A program made the translations under genes and the position numbers. A stretch of 10,781 bases of DNA from CAZBWS01 sp964495705 (GTDB lineage Bacteria > Pseudomonadota > Gammaproteobacteria > HTCC5015): the NCBI GenBank assembly GCA_964495705.1, contig CAZBWS010000075.1, positions 1 to 10,781 on the forward strand. The letters are read 5' to 3'. A model generated the notes under the pieces. That model had not been told where the DNA came from and did no database searches. It was given only the letters and a program-made list of their open reading frames with translations. This document shows, piece after piece, positions 6,455 through 10,781 of this stretch. The first letter of the stretch is position 1. Each line of letters begins with the position of its first letter.

Positions 6455-6472
6455 CCCGCGCGACAAGATAGC

Positions 6473-6527
6473 TTTGCCAAGCGCCCATTTCAGCCTATCC
6501 GCATAGAGTTGAAAGACCTTTGGCAAA
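6473..6527 (+). promoter_or_regulatory. Nested hairpin in the purH leader
   Basis: Outer arms TTTGCCAA (6473-6480) and TTGGCAAA (6520-6527) pair perfectly over 8 bases plus a G-U. Inside, TTTCAGC (6488-6494) pairs with GTTGAAA (6508-6514) with one G-U. The helix continues as CTAT (6495-6498) with ATAG (6503-6506) around a CCGC loop, leaving only A6507 bulged. A pyrimidine-rich stretch (6529-6542, with several T runs) follows, then the palindrome TTTAAATTTAAA (6540-6551). The layout resembles a leader attenuator or an RNA control element, but the T runs are broken and no riboswitch consensus known to me fits. The inner hairpin contains a copy of the repeated word ATGCGGATA. Confidence 0.4.
6488..6504 (-). 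repeat. ATGCGGATAGGCTGAAA copy in the purH leader
   Basis: Intergenic copy in reverse orientation inside the leader hairpin. Over 17 bases it differs at one position from the plus-strand copy starting at 10416, and over 14 bases it is identical to the reverse-oriented copy at 10434-10447. Confidence 0.65.
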
Positions 6528-6563
6528 ACTTTCTTTTATTTTAAATTTAAACGGCCTTTTATC

Positions 6564-8144
6564 ATGAGCAAGAAAATTGAACGAGCGCTGATCAGCGTCT
6601 CAGACAAAACGGGCATCCTCGAACTAGCCCAGACCCTACACGCACGCGACGTAGAGATTCTATCTACAGGTGGCACCGCCAAGCTATTAGCCGATAACGG
6701 CGTACCTGTAATTGAAGTCTCGGACCACACTGGCTTCCCAGAGATGATGGCTGGCCGTGTAAAGACCTTACACCCGAAGATTCACGGCGGCCTACTCGGG
6801 CGTCGTGGTATAGATGATGCAGTGATGGCCGAGCACGGTATTCCCTGTATCGACTTAGTCGTCGTTAACCTCTACCCCTTCGAAGCCACTATCGCCCGTG
6901 AAGATTGCGACTTTGCAATGGCTATAGAAAATATAGACATCGGTGGCCCAGCCATGCTGCGTTCTTCAGCGAAGAACCACGCATCTGTTACTGTGGTCAC
7001 TGACGCCAACGACTACGACAAAGTATTAGCTGAAATCGCAGCGAATGAAGGTAGCGTAACTGATCAAACCCGCTTTGAGCTAGCGCTAAAAGTCTTTGAG
7101 CACACCGCACGCTATGACGGGGCTATTGCCAACCACTTAGGCAGTATCCAAAACCCCGGTGAAACGGCCAGTGAGTTAAACCAGTTCTCCAACACCATCA
7201 ATCTGCAATTCGAAAAAACACAAGATATGCGTTACGGTGAAAACCCTCACCAAAACGCCGCATTCTATGTCGAGCGCAACATCAGCGAGCCGTCTATTGC
7301 CACCGCTAAGCAACTACAAGGTAAGGAGCTCTCTTACAACAACGTGGCCGATACTGACGCTGCCCTAGAGTGTATAAAACAATTCACTGACCCCGCCTGT
7401 GTCATCGTTAAGCACGCCAACCCTTGTGGTGTTGCTGTGTCTACTGACATCAAGCTGGCTTATAACCTTGCCTATGCGACCGATACTGAATCGGCCTTTG
7501 GCGGCATCATTGCCTTCAATCGTGAATTAGATGCTGCAACCGCCAGTGCTATTACTGAACGCCAGTTTGTTGAAGTGATTATTGCGCCTAGCGTTTCAGC
7601 AGAAGCCGCCGCCATCGTTGAAGCGAAGAAAAACCTTCGCTTACTAGAATGCGGAGAGTGGAATGCGGATAGTGCGAAAGCACTAGATTACAAACGCGTC
7701 ACTGGCGGACTATTAGTACAAGACAAAGACCAGGGCAAAATCGACACTAGCGACTTAAAAGTGGTGACTAAGCGACAGCCCACCGAGCAAGAAATCCAAG
7801 ACCTACTATTTGCTTGGAAGGTCGGAAAATTCGTCAAGTCCAACGCCATTATCTATGCCAAAGACGGCCAGACTATCGGCGTAGGTGCAGGCCAAATGAG
7901 CCGCGTTAACTCAGCTCGTATCGCCGCCATCAAGGCCGAACATGCGGGCTTAGAAGTAAAGGGCTCAGTAATGGCCTCTGACGCCTTCTTTCCCTTCCGT
8001 GACGGCATCGATAATGCAGCGAAAGTCGGTATTGCCGCTGTCATTCAGCCTGGCGGTTCTATGCGCGACGAGGAAGTGATTGCCGCAGCCGATGAGCACG
8101 GCATGGCGATGGTATTTACCGGTATGCGCCACTTTCGCCACTGA
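6564..8144 (+). CDS. purH: Bifunctional AICAR transformylase / IMP cyclohydrolase
   Basis: Catalyses the last two steps to IMP: formyl transfer from 10-formyltetrahydrofolate to AICAR, then ring closure. The 526-residue length is normal. The N-terminal methylglyoxal-synthase-like cyclohydrolase domain (about 1-200) shows SDKTG (13-17), STGGT (34-38), and GRVKTLHPKIHGGLL (64-78). The transformylase domain shows MRYGENPHQ (222-230), the catalytic K283-H284 in VKHANPCG, SAFGG (310-314), FVKSNAI, and SDAFFPFRDG with PGGSMRD near the end. The C-terminus TGMRHFRH is typical. No strong ribosome site precedes ATG 6564, but the conserved N-terminus begins there. It is first in a run with tal (13-base gap) and purD. 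A tandem 14-base near-repeat sits inside the gene at 7647-7674. Confidence 0.98.
   Translation: MSKKIERALISVSDKTGILELAQTLHARDVEILSTGGTAKLLADNGVPVIEVSDHTGFPEMMAGRVKTLHPKIHGGLLGRRGIDDAVMAEHGIPCIDLVVVNLYPFEATIAREDCDFAMAIENIDIGGPAMLRSSAKNHASVTVVTDANDYDKVLAEIAANEGSVTDQTRFELALKVFEHTARYDGAIANHLGSIQNPGETASELNQFSNTINLQFEKTQDMRYGENPHQNAAFYVERNISEPSIATAKQLQGKELSYNNVADTDAALECIKQFTDPACVIVKHANPCGVAVSTDIKLAYNLAYATDTESAFGGIIAFNRELDAATASAITERQFVEVIIAPSVSAEAAAIVEAKKNLRLLECGEWNADSAKALDYKRVTGGLLVQDKDQGKIDTSDLKVVTKRQPTEQEIQDLLFAWKVGKFVKSNAIIYAKDGQTIGVGAGQMSRVNSARIAAIKAEHAGLEVKGSVMASDAFFPFRDGIDNAAKVGIAAVIQPGGSMRDEEVIAAADEHGMAMVFTGMRHFRH
7647..7674 (+). repeat. Tandem 14-base near-duplication inside purH
   Basis: GAATGCGGAGAGTG (7647-7660) is followed directly by GAATGCGGATAGTG (7661-7674), 13 of 14 identical. 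The unit is not a multiple of three, so the two copies are read in different frames (E-C-G-E-W and then W-N-A-D-S). The second copy contains the word ATGCGGATA. It lies in a variable linker between conserved transformylase motifs. Confidence 0.8.
7663..7672 (+). repeat. ATGCGGATAG copy in purH
   Basis: Exact copy within the second unit of the 14-base tandem near-repeat; the first unit carries the one-mismatch variant ATGCGGAGA. Confidence 0.6.
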
Positions 8145-8157
8145 TACTGGATAAATA

Positions 8158-9108
8158 ATGAATTTATTAGAACAACTTCGTCGCCATAGCACCGTTGTTG
8201 CCGATACTGGCGACATCGAGGCGATTAAGTTTTATCAACCTACTGATGCGACCACCAATCCCTCTTTGATTCTGCAGGCGGCACAAATGCCCCAGTATCG
8301 TGAACTAGTGGAAGATGCTATTGGCCGCGCCAATAAGCACGGCAAGGCCAGTATCGAACAAATTTCTGACCAGCTATTTGTGAACTTTGGCGTGGAAATT
8401 TTACATGTCATTCCTGGCCGCGTATCCACCGAAATTGACTCTACGATTTCTTTTGATACTGAAGCTAGCATCCGTCGCGCTGAAGGTATTATCGAGCTGT
8501 ACGACAAAGCCGGTATCGACAAAAACCGTGTACTGATAAAACTTGCCTCTACTTGGGAAAGCATCAAAGCAGCTGAAGTATTAGAACAGCGGGGCATTAA
8601 AACCAATATGACCTTGCTATTCAGCATGGCACAGGCCGCGGCCTGTGCCGACGCTGGTGTACAGCTAATCTCACCCTTTGTCGGCCGCATTATGGACTGG
8701 TACAAAGCAGTAGATGGAGTGGATGGCTACACCCCCTTCGAAGACCCAGGGGTAAAATCGGTTAACCGTATCTACAACTACTACAAGAAGTTCGGCTATG
8801 ACACTGAAATCATGGCAGCAAGCTTCCGTAATATTGGTGAAATCAAGGCCCTAGCCGGCTGTGATCTACTCACCATTGCCCCTAAGTTTTTAGAGGAACT
8901 CAGCAATGAGCAAGGCGAACTATCGGTGCACCTCAACTTGGAGTCAGCCGCACACTGTGACATGCAGCGCATGCCAGAGCTTAAAGAAGGCCCTTATCGC
9001 TGGCAGCTAAATAGCAACGCCATGGCTAGCAGTAAACTGGGTGAAGGCATTCGTGCATTCAGTCAGGACCAAAGCCGTTTAGAACGCTTTATCAGCACAA
9101 TTAAATAA
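8158..9108 (+). CDS. tal: Transaldolase (TalB type)
   Basis: Moves a dihydroxyacetone unit between sugar phosphates in the non-oxidative pentose phosphate pathway, linking fructose-6-phosphate and erythrose-4-phosphate with sedoheptulose-7-phosphate and glyceraldehyde-3-phosphate. The 316-residue length and motifs match E. coli TalB rather than the shorter TalC/fructose-6-phosphate aldolase group. The Schiff-base lysine is K128 in RVLIKLASTWE (E. coli K132). Other conserved blocks are VVADTGDI with D16, YQPTDATTNPSLIL (26-39), PGRVSTEID with E92, TNMTLLFSMAQA, ISPFVGRIMDWYK (171-183), and MAASFRNIGEI. It lies 13 bases after purH and 10 bases before purD on the same strand, so co-transcription is likely. 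TGGA about 9 bases upstream of the ATG is a weak ribosome site. The position between purH and purD is unusual; in Pseudomonas these two are adjacent and the transaldolase is elsewhere. Confidence 0.97.
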   Translation: MNLLEQLRRHSTVVADTGDIEAIKFYQPTDATTNPSLILQAAQMPQYRELVEDAIGRANKHGKASIEQISDQLFVNFGVEILHVIPGRVSTEIDSTISFDTEASIRRAEGIIELYDKAGIDKNRVLIKLASTWESIKAAEVLEQRGIKTNMTLLFSMAQAAACADAGVQLISPFVGRIMDWYKAVDGVDGYTPFEDPGVKSVNRIYNYYKKFGYDTEIMAASFRNIGEIKALAGCDLLTIAPKFLEELSNEQGELSVHLNLESAAHCDMQRMPELKEGPYRWQLNSNAMASSKLGEGIRAFSQDQSRLERFISTIK

Positions 9109-9118
9109 CGTAAAGACT

Positions 9119-10408
9119 ATGAAAAAAATACTCGTAATCGGCGGCGGTGGTCGCGAACATGCACTGGGCTGGAAAGCCGCCCAGAACTCAGACGTAGAAA
9201 CCGTTTTTGTAGCGCCGGGTAATGCCGGCACGGCACTAGAGGCTAAACTACAGAATGTCGCCATCGGCGCTGAAGACGTAGATGGCCTATTGGCTTTTGC
9301 AAAAGAGAATGCGATTGACCTGACAATTGTTGGCCCTGAAGCACCTCTCGTATTAGGCGTAGTGGATGCCTTCCAACAAGCTGGCCTTAAAATCTGGGGG
9401 CCAACTGCAGAGGCGGCTCAACTTGAAGGCTCCAAAGCCTTCACTAAAGACTTTCTAGCCAAGCATCAAATCCCCACTGCGGCTTATCAGAATTTCACTG
9501 AAATCGCTCCAGCGGTTGCCTACGTAAAAGCAATGGGCGCACCTATCGTAGTCAAGGCCGATGGCTTAGCAGCGGGTAAAGGTGTGATTCTTGCACAAAC
9601 GGAAGAAGAAGCCATTGAAGCTATTAACGATATGCTAGCTGGCAATGCCTTTGGCGAAGCAGGTCATCGCGTCGTTGTTGAAGAATTTCTACAGGGTGAA
9701 GAAGCTAGCTTCATTGTAATGGTTGACGGCAATAATGTACTACCAATGGCTAGCTCACAAGACCACAAAGCGCGAGACAATGGCGACCTAGGCCCTAACA
9801 CAGGCGGCATGGGCGCATATTCCCCGGCACCCGTGGTGACAACCGAAATGCACCAACGCATTATGGACGTGGTCATCATGCCCACAGTAAAAGGCATGAA
9901 GGCCGATGGCATTCCTTACACTGGCTTTTTATACGCTGGCGTAATGATTGATACTGATGGGGTGCCAAAAGTATTAGAGTTTAACTGCCGCTTTGGCGAC
10001 CCAGAAACTCAGCCTATCATGATGCGCTTACAATCTGACCTTGTTGAGCTGTGCGAAGCAGGTGTTGCTGGCAAGCTGGATACAGTAAGTACAGAATGGG
10101 ACGAGCGCCGCGCTATGGGCGTGGTACTCGCCGCTGGCGGCTACCCCTTCGACTACAACAAGGGCGATGTGATATCAGGTCTTGAAAGCTTTGGTGCAGA
10201 AGACCTAAAAGTCTTCCACGCTGGCACCAAAGATATCGACGGCAATGTCACAACCAACGGTGGCCGCGTATTATGCGTTGTAGGTCTCGGCGAAAGCGTA
10301 ACCTCGGCACAGGCGCGCGCCTATGAAGGCGTCAAGCAAATTACTTGGGATAGTGTTTACTATCGCGATGACATTGGACACCGCGCGATAGCTCGAGAGC
10401 AATTGTAA
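9119..10408 (+). CDS. purD: Phosphoribosylamine-glycine ligase (GAR synthetase)
   Basis: Second step of de novo purine synthesis: joins glycine to 5-phosphoribosylamine with ATP. The 429-residue protein has the family's four ATP-grasp parts. The N-domain begins with the nucleotide-binding loop GGGGREHA (8-15) and contains VGPEAPLVLG (71-80). The ATP-grasp core has KADGLAAGKGV (146-156), EEFLQGEEAS, SSQDHKARDNGDLGPNTGGMGAYSP ending near 236, and LEFNCRFGDPETQ (286-298) with the metal-binding acidic and asparagine residues. The C-domain shows MGVVLAAGGYP and TNGGRVLCVVGLG. It is not fused to other purine enzymes, as usual in gammaproteobacteria. The gap to tal is 10 bases, with only a weak AAAG ribosome site. 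A strong hairpin follows 7 bases after the stop. Confidence 0.98.
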   Translation: MKKILVIGGGGREHALGWKAAQNSDVETVFVAPGNAGTALEAKLQNVAIGAEDVDGLLAFAKENAIDLTIVGPEAPLVLGVVDAFQQAGLKIWGPTAEAAQLEGSKAFTKDFLAKHQIPTAAYQNFTEIAPAVAYVKAMGAPIVVKADGLAAGKGVILAQTEEEAIEAINDMLAGNAFGEAGHRVVVEEFLQGEEASFIVMVDGNNVLPMASSQDHKARDNGDLGPNTGGMGAYSPAPVVTTEMHQRIMDVVIMPTVKGMKADGIPYTGFLYAGVMIDTDGVPKVLEFNCRFGDPETQPIMMRLQSDLVELCEAGVAGKLDTVSTEWDERRAMGVVLAAGGYPFDYNKGDVISGLESFGAEDLKVFHAGTKDIDGNVTTNGGRVLCVVGLGESVTSAQARAYEGVKQITWDSVYYRDDIGHRAIAREQL

Positions 10409-10415
10409 GTATCTT

Positions 10416-10447
10416 ATGCGGATAAGCTGAAAGCAGCCTATCCGCAT
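10416..10447. terminator. Strong hairpin after purD made of inverted ATGCGGATA copies
   Basis: ATGCGGATA (10416-10424) pairs with TATCCGCAT (10439-10447). After one A-C mismatch the helix continues GCTG (10426-10429) with CAGC (10434-10437) around an AAAG loop. The 13 pairs with a four-base loop would be a stable structure. No T run follows on the plus strand, so it is not a textbook intrinsic terminator. It may act as a mRNA 3'-end stabiliser, a weak terminator, or a repeat pair of the dispersed word described here. Confidence 0.6.
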
Positions 10448-10473
10448 TCATCACATAATTTTAGGAAACCCCC

Positions 10474-10781
10474 ATGAGCTTCGCAGACAACCTAGCCACC
10501 TTCCCCGATGTTGAAAATATCTCCGCCATTTTAATTACCAACTCTGCTGGTGATGCTATCGATCGCATCGAAAACGCTCCTGGCAAGCAAGGCTCACTCA
10601 AACTATACAAAGCCTTACTCGAAGAATTTGGTGAGCTAAATGCGACCGCAGCTAAAAAAGGCTTAGAGCTTTTTGCTGAACACGTTGCCGATGCCGAAAC
10701 CAACCCTGGCAAGCATCCAAATATTGATCGCTTATTTGCGATAGCTCAGAGCGAAGCATCTTTGGGTTTAAAAGTACTAGA
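10474..10781 (+). CDS. DUF2322-like protein (3' end outside window)
   Basis: A frame opens at ATG 10474, with TAGGA about 8 bases upstream, and stays open for 102 codons to the window edge. The N-terminal sequence (MSFADNLATFPDVENISAIL), the PGKQGSLKLYKALLEEFGELN block, and FAEHVADAETNPGKHPNIDRL resemble, from memory, the small bacterial family DUF2322, whose members are about 100 residues, so the gene may be nearly complete. It has no signal peptide or membrane segment and is likely cytosolic. Function is unknown. It follows purD after a 65-base gap that holds the hairpin at 10416-10447, so it may be a separate unit. Confidence 0.65.
   Translation, partial: MSFADNLATFPDVENISAILITNSAGDAIDRIENAPGKQGSLKLYKALLEEFGELNATAAKKGLELFAEHVADAETNPGKHPNIDRLFAIAQSEASLGLKVL

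Noticed and set aside
6461..6563. ZTP (pfl) or purine riboswitch, or a PurR operator, before purH
   Set aside because: I could not find the conserved CCGCC-UGGGC-type block of the ZTP riboswitch, the purine riboswitch core, or the ACGCAAACGTTTGCGT-type PurR palindrome. The hairpins are reported without a class name.
8235..8705. 156-codon open frame on the minus strand
   Set aside because: Antisense to the well-supported transaldolase gene, with no domain pattern or ribosome site that I can see.
2915..10447. CRISPR array or insertion sequence as an explanation for the repeated ATGCGGATA word
   Set aside because: Copies are 9-17 bases, irregularly spaced by hundreds to thousands of bases and often inside genes. 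There is no transposase, no terminal inverted repeats and no regular spacers.

Overview
The window looks like a chromosomal housekeeping segment of a gammaproteobacterium, probably a marine member of the Pseudomonadales/Cellvibrionales side of the class. The main reason is gene order. aroQ-accB-accC-prmA-(zinc ribbon/DUF3426)-dusB-fis-purH-purD follows the arrangement known from Pseudomonas. The individual proteins align residue for residue with gammaproteobacterial versions; for example, AccC keeps the E. coli numbering of its active site. The genus cannot be fixed from the sequence alone.

Layout. Bases 1-384 hold the 5' part of a minus-strand gene for a secreted, probably outer-membrane beta-barrel protein. 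It is divergent from a membrane-anchored thioredoxin (TlpA-like, 453-953); both lie in visibly AT-rich DNA. Then come aroQ (1053-1490), accB (1495-1935) and accC (1935-3287), tightly packed, followed by prmA (3317-4195). A 162-base gap follows, carrying a hairpin at its left edge and, on the minus strand, a short reading frame that ends like an outer-membrane barrel. Next are a zinc-ribbon membrane protein (4358-5101), dusB (5193-6179) and fis (6176-6406, short form, 4-base overlap with dusB). A 157-base leader with a perfect TATAAT and a nested RNA-like hairpin leads into purH (6564-8144), tal (8158-9108) and purD (9119-10408). A strong hairpin separates these from the start of a DUF2322-like gene that runs off the right edge (10474-10781).

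How the genes work together. aroQ feeds the shikimate pathway; accB and accC supply two subunits of acetyl-CoA carboxylase. prmA, dusB and fis act on the translation machinery and growth-phase control. purH and purD are purine biosynthesis genes, and the transaldolase between them links the pentose phosphate pathway (source of ribose-5-phosphate and PRPP) to purine synthesis. Candidate promoters before dusB and purH both have a GC-rich discriminator, which fits stringent (ppGpp) control of growth-related genes.

There is no mobile element, CRISPR array, phage gene, tRNA or rRNA that I can support. The most unexpected signal is a 9-base word, ATGCGGATA, present seven times on the two strands where about 0.08 copies would be expected. 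One pair forms the hairpin after purD, and one copy sits inside the purH leader hairpin. It behaves like a dispersed genomic signal such as a DNA-uptake-type sequence.
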